From: Limnanthes douglasii subsp. nivea
Taxonomy: Eukaryota > Streptophyta > Magnoliopsida > Brassicales > Limnanthaceae
Reading direction: 5' to 3'
DNA length: 64,000 nucleotides
Assembly: GCA_036936605.1 (NCBI GenBank)
Contig: JAUPFV010000005.1
Coordinates: forward strand, 49,620,742-49,684,741
This document shows, piece by piece, positions 53,803 to 64,000 of this stretch. The notes below the pieces were generated by a model. It was given only the letters and a program-made list of their open reading frames with translations, was not told the origin of the DNA and searched no databases. A program made the position numbers and the translations under genes. Positions within the stretch are counted from its first letter, which is position 1. Each line of letters opens with the position of its first letter.

Positions 53803-55118
53803 TCTAATGGTGGTAACTAGATTAGGAATTGAAAGGGAGGCTCATGAAGTGAACCTTCTCGGTGGTAGTCATGCGGTTGTCCTTGGGACAGCTGGGAATT
53901 TACCCACCATCGTAAGCGACCTAGAAATCAACCTGATGCACGATGTTGCGGAACATCCTCTTTCTTCTGCGAACGGTGTTCAGTCTGGTAGTTCCCCTTG
54001 TAGACTGACCTCAACAACTCTGATGCCTCAACAGGCAAGGAAGTCATTCCCGTGCAAAGACAACATGCCGCAAAACAAGGTACCTTAGTTAGTCATTCTA
54101 TTATTCACCTTTTTGAATCGCAGATTAAGAAGCTAAAGCATGAGCAGCTTAAGGCACTCTAACTGCAAGAAGGAAAAAAGCAGAAGGCTAAGACCACTAT
54201 GGCCAAAATAACTGATGCTTTTCAGTTGCTGACAAAGAAGAAGATGAATGACGACAAAGCTAAACCTGATCCACCGCAGGAGGCTAAAAAAACGAGATTT
54301 GCGTTGACAAGATGAAAGAGCGAATGAGGAATGATGAAGAAGAAGGCGAGAGTGATGGAAAAAGGAAGAGGTCTAATGGCTATGAGCACGACGATGAGAA
54401 TAATAAAAAAGCAACAAAGCGACTTAAAGAGAGGAGTCTAGTTAAATACGACCAAGTCTGCCATAAGAGAGCGACCTACATCCTCAAAGAATCCCATTTC
54501 ATCAACAAAATCTTGGAGGTAGAGCTCTCATAAAAATATGTCTCTATTGGATGGAGGCCTACGACGGAATGGGAGACATGGAGTGTCACATAGAGCAGTT
54601 CTGAAACATGATGATAGAATTCAACTCCGATGATGTCATACTATATCGTGCACTCTCCATGGCCCAAAAAGGTAACGTTATAGACTAGTTTAACAGTTTT
54701 CCGAATGGTTCTATTCGTGATTTTTCAAGTTTATGGGGTGCCTTTAGAGATCGGGTCGTCGGTAACAAAGAACTCAAGAAAGAGACCAAATTCATCATGG
54801 ATCTGTATAAGAGGAAAGGATAATAAATTAAAAGTTACGTCAAGAGATTCGTTCATGCGATGAATGCCCTACCAGAGCAAAAAGAGCATGTGGTGGTCGT
54901 ATCGCTTAAGAGAGGACTCGACATTGAGGGTAACCTATATTCCCACCTCGTGTAGTTTTTGGTGAAACAAATGGAGGACATCCTCGTACGAGTTGATCAG
55001 TTTATCAGGGTTTACGACGCAAAGAAAGGAGATTCAACGTACATTTTTTATGCTAAACTGTAAAAATCTAAGACTTATTCGTCTAATCGAATTAGATTGA
55101 TGATATCGGGTGCGGTGC
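53803..55118 (+). pseudogene. gag of GYP-4 (D2)
   Basis: Same order of motifs as in D1: NLLMVVTRLGIEREAHEVNL, YDGMGDMECHIEQF, FNSFPNGSIRDFSSLWGAF, SYVKRFVHAMNALPEQKE, VVVVSLKRGLDIEGN and RVDQFIRVYDAKKGDSTYI. It has somewhat fewer stops than the D1 copy (for example GAFRDR and LKRGLD are open here). It is interrupted by stops and joined at 55118 to the RT remnant by a deletion. Confidence 0.65.
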
Positions 55119-55490
55119 CATGAGTTTGGTCTCAAAACGTAGGATCGACGTACTAGCGGCTGGTTAACCAGATATTCGTCAATAAGCTCAGTCCCAACAT
55201 TGAGGCTTATATCATTTATATGCTTGTCAAAAAAGATATCGAGGGTCGTCAGCACAAAGTGATGGTTGATGTCTTTAACATCTTGTACAAGTACAACCTC
55301 AAGCTAAACCCCTTGAAATATTGCTTCGGGGTGCGTAATGGTAAGTTTGTGGGCTACATAGTCAATCAAAATGGGATTTAAGAGAAGTCGGCTCAGTTGA
55401 AGGGCCGATTGGCTGCGCTTTCTCATTTCATATCATGGGCGTCAGACAAAATTCATCCATTATTCGAAGTACTCAAGGGGCCAATAAATT
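55119..55490 (+). pseudogene. RT remnant of GYP-4 (D2)
   Basis: Starts inside RT after the 1.27-kb deletion. It keeps the degraded catalytic region, LNPLKYCFGVRNGKFVGYIV, and HFISWASDKIHPLFEVLKG, and ends at about 55490 where GYP-4 similarity stops in D1 too. Confidence 0.65.
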
Positions 55491-55634
55491 CATGTATATG
55501 TTATTTGAATTTTGGATTAATAATTATTTTTCATAAAATCATGTTACTAAGAAATTTGTATGAAAGATTGATATCCTATGAGTTTTATCTTTCTTGTTTC
55601 ACTAAATTCGTTAAAGATATTTGTATATTTTTAA

Positions 55635-56594
55635 AGAATAAGGGGGAGTCTCGATAAGGTTATATGTCGCTTAGACACCATTGCCATTATCTACAAAAAT
55701 TAAAGATTCATATTACCAGATAAAGCTTAGTGTCAGCAGATTTGATTAATCTAAAAACATGTGATACTGGGAGAAGACATAAGGCATCGAGAAAATTGAA
55801 TATTGATTAGTAAATAAAAGCATCGATAAAAAGCTTAATCGCAAGCGTAAGTAAAATGATATAGTAATATGATAAGACGAAAGCATCAACAAAGCATATA
55901 TTAATAAATGATTGACGCCAAATATTATTGAATTGTAGATATAAACTTAAAATATTATGATATTCGAGAAAAATATCATATATTACTAAATTTATCATGG
56001 AGGTTAAGGGATAAAAACACATATTAAAAGATAGATGTGTCATCCATGTGTAAAATTTAAAGATAAAAATTACTATAAGTAGTATATTCAATCATTATAA
56101 AAGGGGTTGATGTTTGACTAATAAAAATTATTCTTGATCATTTTAATCTCATCTATATAAGGAAAGAAACTCCTTCATCATCCACTTCTTTGTAAACAAG
56201 AAAACATCATTGAATTCTCAATATCACTTCAATTTAGCTAAACTTGAATGTTTTCTGCGAATTTAAATTAAGTATGATTAAAGGATCGCAAACAATTTTA
56301 AGCAACATTTTCAAAGTTAATCAAAACAAAACTTCTTAATCCAAGCCAACTCAACTACTTTGAGTATAAAAATCAAATAAAAGTTAATTTATTCATGATA
56401 AATACTTAGTCATTCATAATTATTTGTAATATTAATCGAAATCAGTTCTATTTGTTTAAAATCGGCCAAATATAATCTTATAGGGAAGTTTACCACAAGA
56501 AGACCTAAAACAGAATGCATAAAAAGTTATTGGAAAGATTCAAGTTTTCTAGATAAGTCTCCATATCATCCTGGGATCAGAGATATGTGTTAAT
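55635..56594. repeat. PPT-like tract and LTR-like region at the end of D2
   Basis: Copy of 47590-48552, including 'aataagggggagtct' and the TATA-like 'tctatataagg' at about 56152. Confidence 0.4.
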
Positions 56595-56599
56595 TAAGA

Positions 56600-59500
56600 T
56601 TGGTCTTAAAGAATATCTAAAAACTTTTGGGATAAAAATGTTTGGATTGTTGAGGATAGAATCACGAGTCTTATTGAATGGAAGCCATCAGTCAATCTGA
56701 ACAATGAGCCATCAATAAATCTGGTTTGGATCATTCTACCAAAGCTCTAAAAGTTTATGTACAATCATGACATTATAAAGACTATAGAAAATATCATAGG
56801 TGATCCCCTCTCAGTTTGAATTCCTGAAAAAATAAAGCTCGTTATAACTGCTACAAAGTATGGCTTACTCTAGACGTCTCAAAGGAGCTAATCAATAATG
56901 TATGGATTACCTTTAGAAATCATGAAGGTTATTGGCAAGAGACAAAGTAGGGCAGCATACCTACTTACTACAACCATTGTTATCATTTAGGTTATTTATC
57001 AACTAGCTGTAAAACACTATTATCTAAGCAGATATAAAAAGTTCAACCGCTTATGCAGAACAGCCTTTATACACCAAACAAACAAACAGTCAATACAATA
57101 TTGAAGTCTATAATAATTAAAGATGATCATTCTATCAAAGAAGATTCAAATGATAAGAACACAATGACTCAACCACAAGAAAAAATCAAGGGAAACCAAA
57201 AGACTTACCAACCATGATCGGAGGATAATAATCTGACTCATAAAATAGAAGATATAACAGGTAATAATAATAGCTAAAGTCCTGCAAAAACCATACAAGA
57301 CTTGGAAATTGATAACTTGGAAATAAAGGAATGAGACATCATAGAAACTCTTCAAGATATTGACCTTGGCAATCTATTTAATACAAGTAGAGATAAAGGA
57401 AAATCTATTGAGACTGAATATACATCTAAGGAAAACATAAGTAGCCTACCTGACTCTCCAACATTCAATAAAATTAAGCCAGACGATGATTTTAAGAAGG
57501 TTCAAAACAATAAACTAAGAAAATAAAATACCAGGAACTTCAAATACCCAAACAACAAAAGCCTAACAACTAAAAGTCTTGGCAAACCTTCTTCATCAAT
57601 TTTCAAATGATAATAAACATCTTATGTTGAAATGTAAGAGGTTTAGGTAATAAGGGAACTATAAAAAGGTTAAAGATAATCAAAAGGCTTGAAATAATAG
57701 ACTTTATAGCTCTGCAATAGCCTATGATTTATGATGAAAACTTGGATAGGATCACAAAAAAGTTAGGGTATCAGCATATTACAACCAATCTCACTAACAA
57801 GATATGGATCTTATGGAAAAATAAATTCTAAATTGAGGTTATATCTAATTGAGATCAACTAATTCACTTGAAAGTACCCAAAAAAACTCAAACAACAATT
57901 TATGGGTAACTCTGATACATGGAAAATGTATGTGTGCCCAAAGATCTTATTTATGGGATAGTTTGAGATATATTTCTTCTCATGTGGCTAAATGGATCTT
58001 AATGGATGATTTTAACATAATTTTTAGTCCTAATGAGAAGCTATCCTACTCCACATTATGTCAAAGAAGTATAGATGAGTTTAATGAAGCTATTCAAGAT
58101 TGCAACCTCAAGGATGTTGGGTTTATTGGTTCAAATTATACATGGACAAACTTTAGGAAATAAAACGAGTAGACATGGTTTTGTTCAATCCTAAATGGGT
58201 TGATTGCTTCAACAAAACAAAAATTAAATACTTGTTGATGGCTGGATATGATCATAATCCTCTTAGCATTAAGATATATACTTAAACAAACATGACTTTA
58301 TTTAGATTCATAGATATGTGGATATTGCACCCTGAGTTCTTAGACATTGTTAGAGAGAATTTGGCCGAAACAATCTATAGTCTTCTTATACACATATTTA
58401 TTATTAAAATTATGAGACTTAAACAAAGACTTATACCTTGGAATAAATATGTATTTGGTAATGTTTTTTAAGCTATTATTCATATAAAATATGAAGTGAA
58501 ATTCAGGGAAAGATACTACCAAGAAACTCATAGTCAAGAAGATAAGATTATTAACTTGGAAAAATATCATGAAATTCACCTTCAAATCATGGTCATGAAT
58601 TATTCATATTGGAAGCAAAAAAACCATATAAGTTGGCTTGAAGATGGTGACAAAAATTCTAAAGTTTACCATAGCTATGTAAGGAAAAGAAGAAGAAAAC
58701 ATTTCATCCAAGAAATTTAGTCTAAAGGTTGTTGGATTTATGACCTAACGAGTCTTGATTTATTTTTACATAGCACTTTAAATCCTTATTGGCTGATGGT
58801 ACCATCCAAGAGAATTCATATGAGATATATAACATCATTCCTAGTCTTATTTATTATTAGGATAATTACAAAATTATGGATATTCCTAAAGACACAAAAA
58901 TTCCTATAAGTGATGTTGGTATTGATGGTTACACAACCAAATTCTTTCAAGTCTGTTGGCCAATAATTCAAAAGGACATTTATGATGCAATATCAGCATT
59001 CTTCAAAAACTATCATAGAACTGATGGTATTTATGCTACCACTATATTCATTATCCCTAAAAAAAGCAGCCACATGCTTGCAATGAGTTCAGACCCATTA
59101 CTCTTTACACAATGTTAGCATGAATTATCTATATTCCTTCCCAGAATCATCTTTAATGAGCAATGATGATTTGTCAATGGAAGAAACATCCTTGAAAGCA
59201 TTCTTCTTGCTCATGAATGGTATATGATTTAAATAAAAAAGTTTGTGGAGGAAATATCATGCTAAAAGTTGATATGTATAAGGAATTGAGTAGACTATCT
59301 TTCAACTTTATTATCAAGGTTTTGGATGCGTTTGGGTTTAACAAAAGGGTCCAAACTCTCATCATGAAGAGCATAAGCTTTGCATCCTTCTCAATTCTGA
59401 TAAATAGTAAAATATAAGGTTTTTTTAAGTCAACTATTGGCCTAAGGCATGAAGGTCATTTTTCTCCCAACCTTTTTATTATTGCTAAATAATATATAAT

Positions 59501-61514
59501 TAGAGGAATAAAAAATTTATATCAAATGAAGCCTGAAATGAGATATAGAGGCAGAAGTTACCTTAACATTTCATCCATTGTTTATGCAGATGATCTTCGA
59601 ATATTCACAAATGGAATTGTTTCAAATGTAAAGACTTTCTGTAAATTTTTTAACCATTATCACGTTATTTTAGGTAAAGTAATAATCAAAGAGAAAACTA
59701 AGCTATACACAGCTAAAAGTATACCTCAAGGTAGAGTCCATCAGCTTAAAAACATCAGTGGTTTCAATCACAAATCTCTTCCTCTTAAGGGTCAAAGTTT
59801 CTGAGTGAGACTCTAAAATTCTCTCATTTGGAGAATGGTTGACATTAATCCAAACCATTCTAGCTACTTACACTGATTATTACATTCAGAGCAACTTATT
59901 ACCAAATAATGTTATTCAAATGATTGAATTCATAAGTAATAAGTTCCTATAGGGAATTCATAAAATAAATCAAACATCATTTGGGCTAAATGGTTTAATT
60001 TATGTAATCTTTACTCAGAAAGCGACCTTAATCTAAGAAGAATTAAAGATCTTCAAAAAATATACTCTTGTAAGATTTGGTATAGTTTTAGAGCTCAAAG
60101 TTCTTTTTGGGCCAGATACCTAAAATCCATCTAATATCCCAACACTCTGCTTACAATAGTTCAAGCAACAAGAAAAAACGTCAAATATTGGAAAAGATTA
60201 TTGTAGATAAGATCTTTAGCTGAAACATTCATCTGCTAGAAAGTTGGTGCTGGTAACCTATATTTCTAGACTTAAAACGATGCTCTAACCATTTATATAT
60301 TCAATTTACAAAAAATGAAGATATGTCTTGGTATCAATTGGACAAGGTCAATAACTATTTGTTAGATGATCATTGGAACTTTGACCTACTAAAGCAGCAG
60401 ATAATAACTTCTGATATTGCTAAAGTCAGTAAGCTCATACTAAATCCCTACAAAGAATATTCTATCATTTGGACTCTATCTAAATTTAAGAAATTTAGCG
60501 TAAAAGAAACTTGGGACAACATCATATATATATATATATAGGAAATAAATCCAAGCTATTTGGTAAAATATGAAACTCAATGACTCCCAGAAAGTGCTCA
60601 TTTTTCCTATGGAAGCTATTGAAGAACAGGATTATAGTTGATTCAATTATCTAGAAAAGAAACCTAAGTATGGCATCAAAATGTCAATTCTGTAACAGTA
60701 ATGAAATAACATTTGTTTGTAAACTGTGAGGTAACCTGGGCAGTGTGGAAGCACTGTGTGGGTTTTTTCAGAATCATGATAACTAAAATCACGAATATTC
60801 AGCACATGATTAAGAACTGGTACTAGTCTAGCAATAAAGATGTCCACATTATGACCATCATCCTTCCTATTGTATGTTGGATTATATGGAAGAACATAAA
60901 CAAGAGCAAGCATCAAAATATAACTTGTAACTCCAATCAATTGATTGATCAAATTATTTTCTTGTTAACTAACTTGGAAAGGGCGAAAATGCTAAAGGGA
61001 ACCCACTAGAGTCAAAGTAAAAATACATGCAACTGCTCTTGGTTGTATTTTTCACCTATCAACGCCCATGGAATGCTTAACTCTCAAATGGATTCACCTA
61101 GCTGAAAACAGACTCAAGCTTAACACATATGGCTCATGTACCAATAACGGAGAATAAGTGGTAGAGGATTAGTCTGTGATCACAAAAGGAAAATGCTTAT
61201 AGCATTTCGAAAGAACATATGGCAAGCAATGTTCTCTCGTAGCTGAGACCCATGCTCTCCTTGATGGTCTTATCATCTAGAACCAAAAGAAGTCCAAAAT
61301 GCTTGACACTGAAACAGATTCTTCTTTGCTAATTGAGATGCTAGCTACAGAAAGAGGTCCATGGTATTTAGACAATATGATACAATGTTGTAGGTCACTC
61401 ATCCACTCAAACATGACAATAAAACACATATACAGAAAGCAAAACCAAGCTGCAGATTGGCCGGCAAATTTAAGTTTTGAGATTAAAAGAAATTTTGATT
61501 TTGATAAAAATTAG
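56600..61514 (+). pseudogene. L1-type LINE, decayed
   Basis: ORF1 remnants at about 56640-57050 show a DUF4283-like stretch and a zinc-knuckle-like CYHLGYLSTSC (about 56975). Endonuclease traces start near 57610 (NVRGLGNKG) and include MDDFNIIFSPNEK and FIGSNYTWTNFRK (about 58005-58160). RT motifs are GIDGYTTKFFQVCWPIIQ (about 58920), IPKKS, VDMYKELSRLSF (about 59270) and the catalytic box SSIVYADDLRIF (about 59575). A plant-LINE RNase H closes it at about 61240-61514: DTETDSSLLIEMLATERGPW and HIYRKQNQAADW. Stops and frameshifts are frequent. The 5' end abuts segment D2. It is the same family as the fragment at 39661-40898. Confidence 0.82.
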
Positions 61515-62342
61515 GCTCGAGCTCAATTGAGAGTCATTATTTTGTTCAAAAGTTTGGGTTTCATCAAAAAAGAAAGCTAAGGACGATACCGAGCTAGAAG
61601 ATAAATAATTTTCAAATATTCAAATAAACAAAAATACTTGGATTTCAAAGTTGTAAGAAAATACTTATGTTTTTCTTAAATAAAAATTGGAAGAGAAGCA
61701 AATCAATTTTGAAAAATTGCATTTTCTTTTTAAATTTTGGACTTCAAAGAAGAAAACTAGATTTCAATTTCTAGTTCAGAAATATCAATCCCAAAATTGT
61801 AATTGAAGGATAAAATAATTTTCATCTTCTCTCTAATTAATTAAATGATGTAACGAATTACCAATAAATGGAGCTCACTAATTCAATTTTATTGTTTTGT
61901 TAAAAAATAAAAAATATTTTTTTAGAAAATGATATGAAAAACTTCCAAATATTTGAATTATTTGATAAAATATTCTTGGCAACTTTTAACTTTTATGGTT
62001 TAAAATAATAAATTTTCAAAATTATAATTAAGTGGGAAATTAGAGTTCTCATTAATTAATTAGAAATCCACTTTTCAATAGGTACAGTAACAAATTTCAA
62101 CAATAGATATTATTATTATTATTATTATTTATAAACGGAGAAATAGCTGATAGCTATTTAAATTTTGAAAAACAAATACTAAATATGAAAACTTCATTCA
62201 ACTGGTAGTATGACTATGAGACAGCTCTAAGATGGACACAGGTAACTAAAATCCTTCAACTTTATTAGTCCTAACATTAATTATCAGAACCTAGAATATA
62301 ACTCATATTATTATTATTAATATAATTTATTATTAATAATAT
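61515..62342. other. AT-rich DNA, no gene seen
   Basis: Low-complexity AT-rich sequence with a short (ATT)n run near 62107-62130. No coding signal. Confidence 0.6.
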
Positions 62343-62343
62343 A

Positions 62344-62346
<3 letters not shown>

Positions 62347-62401
<55 letters not shown>

Positions 62402-62402
62402 T
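62347..62402. repeat. (ATT)n microsatellite
   Basis: About 18 uninterrupted ATT repeats, with looser ATT-rich sequence to its left from about 62307. Confidence 0.95.
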
Positions 62403-62473
62403 ATAAATAAAATTATTTAATATAGAAAATATAAAAGAGGCGTTCATATTTTTAAAATAAAAGTTATTATACT

Positions 62474-62495
62474 GTGATCACTGATCAGTGATCAC
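62474..62495. repeat. 22-bp perfect palindrome
   Basis: 'gtgatcactgatcagtgatc' plus 'ac' equals its own reverse complement. It is made of overlapping TGATCA units. Confidence 0.9.
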
Positions 62496-62525
62496 ATGGT
62501 TCTCGTGATCATAGGTTTGTGTAAC

Positions 62526-62635
62526 AGGTCTAATTGCTATCACATGTCTTGTCTTAGACCGAGAGACGACTCTCATTTCTTGCGGCACCCACGGGTCTAA
62601 TAGCCATCACATGTCTATGTCTTAGACAGAGAGAC
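62526..62635 (+). repeat. Direct repeat of about 42 bp
   Basis: 'ggtctaattgctatcacatg' ... 'cttagaccgagagac' (62526-62567) recurs as 'ggtctaatagccatcacatg' ... 'cttagacagagagac' (62592-62635). Confidence 0.8.
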
Positions 62636-62705
62636 TTATGTTGAGTGACGACACGTTTTATGTCACGGGTCTGATATATTTTGTTTTGTTTGGGTTTGTT
62701 GTTCC

Positions 62706-62714
62706 TATAAATTA
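62706..62714 (+). promoter_or_regulatory. Possible TATA box upstream of the P450
   Basis: 'tataaatta' is followed by a T/A-rich leader-like stretch with 'attctctctttt'. It could be a gene promoter or the TATA of an unrecognised LTR. No first P450 exon was found between here and 63454, so the link is unproven. Confidence 0.35.
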
Positions 62715-63453
62715 AGCTTACAGATAGAAGATAGAAGCACTTTTATTATTAGTTTTCAGTTTTCAGTTATATCAAAAACGAACTTTTTCATTCTCTCTTT
62801 TGTTGAGTATCTCTGAATCCAAATTGTGTGATTTCAGTTTTGATAAATCAAAAACTCTCTTCATGTAGAAATACTCTACTTTCCTTATTTGGATCACCTG
62901 AGAAGATTGACGCAGTAATTTTTTTTTTTATCTTCTTCGAATTTTTTCAAGTAATCAAGTGGGATGGCCACCACCACCATTGGAAACCAATTTAAAGATG
63001 TATATATCTCCGGCCCTTAAGATGGAGGACTATCTTTTGAAACCAATTTTAACTTGGTCAACCGAGTTTGAAGCAAGTGGTGTTTCATTAAAATGAGTTT
63101 TTAATATCAACCCTAATCAAAGTTAGTGCCCTAGAATTCAGATTTTAACTCTAGACAAATCTATGGTTCAATTAAAAAGTTTCAATAAGTACATGTTTAT
63201 TTTTTGTGGGTGGCTTATTGAATATATTATTGGTCCAAGAAAGGACCAGTCTTTGATGTCATTATTTAATGCTTTTATTTTTCTAGTTGACTGTCCAGTA
63301 CGGTGAAAGTAGCTTCGAACTGTTTCTCTGCTGTGTTGCCCATACAATATACATGCATGTTTCCAACTTCTGTTGTCGGGACACTTTTTAACTTTTAAGC
63401 TCACATTAGACTTTTAAGGATTTAGATTTGAAATTGAAATTGAAATTGTGCAG
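62715..63453. other. Upstream region or intron of the P450, no exon recognised
   Basis: An ATG at about 62964 (MATTTIGNQ) soon meets a stop and has no P450 features. The proline-rich hinge and membrane anchor expected in the first exon of CYP714 genes are not seen on either strand. The last bases, 'gaaattgtgcag', look like a splice acceptor. Confidence 0.45.
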
Positions 63454-63955
63454 GGTCGGTGTACACATACACAATGGGGGGGCATCAGCATCTATTTGTT
63501 AATGAGCCAGAGCTAGTGAAGGGACTCAACCTATTCACCTCCTTGGATTTAGGAAAAGTTCCTTATATCACTAAAAGTCTCGGCCCTATTCTCGGCACCG
63601 GCATCATCAGGTCCAACGGCCACCACTGGAAGCAACAAAGGAAGATATATATATATATATATATATATATACTATATGTTAAATTTGAACTTGTTTATAT
63701 GTAGGATATGGTAGGCATAATTGTGGAATCAGTGGAGCCAGTTATAAGAGAATGGGAGGAAAGAGTTGAGATGCAAAATGGGGAGGAAGCCGATATAAGA
63801 GTAGATGTGGATTTGCGAAATTTATCCGCAAATGTAATCTCAAGGGCTTGTTTTGGAAGCTCTTATGCGGAAGGCAAACACATTTTCTCAAAGCTGAGGA
63901 CTATCCAACTAGCCAACACCAAACACAGCTTCCTATTTGGCGTCACTTCCTTCAG
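63454..63955 (+). CDS. Cytochrome P450, CYP714-type, partial and probably defective
   Basis: Two exon-like blocks. Block 1 (63454-63644, after an AG acceptor) encodes [40 protein letters not shown], then [16 protein letters not shown]. This is the helix B to C region, with the W..QR.K motif that contacts the haem propionates. Block 2 (63705-63955) encodes [38 protein letters not shown] and [14 protein letters not shown], ending at a GT donor at 63956. These match CYP714 enzymes, which oxidise gibberellins or related diterpenoids at the ER. The dozen or so residues usually found between QQRK and MVG are replaced by an (AT)n run, and no GT donor follows QQRK. The remaining exons lie beyond the window. 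Confidence 0.8.
63645..63672. repeat. (AT)n microsatellite at an exon edge of the P450
   Basis: About 28 bp of alternating AT begins directly after the AAG codon of QQRK and continues into 'actatatgttaaatttg' before the 'tgtag' acceptor-like site at 63704. Confidence 0.9.
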
Positions 63956-64000
63956 GTACATACATCTGCTTCTTTCATCCTGTCAATATGTTATTAGGCA

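Larger units (their letters stand above)
50605..56594. repeat. Segment D2 of a tandem segmental duplication
   Basis: This is the second copy of 41225-48552, 6.0 kb. It lacks about 1.27 kb of GYP-4 protease and RT sequence: the junction is at about 55119, where 'ggtgcc' of gag meets 'atgagtttggtctc' of RT. It also lacks about 40 bp near 53440. Its right end meets a LINE at about 56594. Confidence 0.93.

Noticed and set aside
55807..56091. 94-codon minus-strand frame in D2
   Set aside because: AT-driven hydrophobic composition, and the D1 copy of the same sequence is not open over this length.
62964..63020. ATG as first exon of the P450
   Set aside because: The reading MATTTIGNQ soon stops and lacks a membrane anchor or proline hinge.

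Overview
The window looks like nuclear DNA of a eudicot plant. It is AT-rich and almost entirely filled with layered, decayed transposable elements. The only host gene I can recognise is a partial cytochrome P450 of CYP714 type at the right-hand end (63454 to the window edge). There are no bacterial-style operons, rRNA or tRNA genes, or CRISPR arrays.

Layout. 1-6.5 kb holds degraded DNA-transposon remnants: a weak CACTA-like remnant on the minus strand, a hAT transposase C-terminus at 2160-3139, and a Mutator-type MITE with a 9-bp target duplication at 4921-5372. From 6.5 to 18.6 kb lies an old Ty3/gypsy element of the Tat lineage (called TAT-O here). It is split by a nearly complete younger Tat element, TAT-1 (7929-16381), which has two LTRs, PBS, gag, protease, RT, RNase H, second RNase H, integrase and PPT. 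19.1-19.7 kb is a long foldback element. 20.0-29.5 kb is a third Tat element in minus orientation (TAT-2), carrying a solo LTR inside its RT. 29.5-41.2 kb is a fourth Tat element (TAT-3, plus), with a LINE fragment inserted in its 3' LTR. 36.9-56.6 kb is a tandem segmental duplication: segment D1 (41225-48552) is repeated as D2 (50605-56594). Each copy carries a SINE, a second type of gypsy element (GYP-4) and LTR-like DNA. 56.6-61.5 kb is a decayed L1-type LINE. 61.5-63.4 kb is simple repeats and the upstream region of the P450.

The most interesting theme is an accessory gene shared by the Tat elements. It lies between pol and the 3' LTR and is read antisense to gag-pol. Six copies are visible: 14553-15686, 16461-17575, 20207-22690, 34568-36850, 36905-39207 and 48562-50590. 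The predicted protein has a conserved N-terminus (MFT..NAL..GGWLNL type), a Lys/Ser/Pro linker, a block containing VRPNF/IRPN and KWG, a block containing IARLCCNSKIP and YFNVGN, a 76-bp candidate intron, a basic nuclear-localisation-like patch and a long C-terminal coiled coil. Three copies have a TATA-like box upstream of the antisense start, which suggests an independent transcription unit. Antisense ORFs are known in some Tat-lineage elements (for example maize Grande), but I cannot assign this protein to a characterised family.

All retroelement genes here carry stops or frameshifts, so none looks autonomous now. The Tat assignment rests on the second RNase H between the classical RNase H and integrase, and on the long 3' region between pol and the LTR that holds tandem repeats and the antisense gene.
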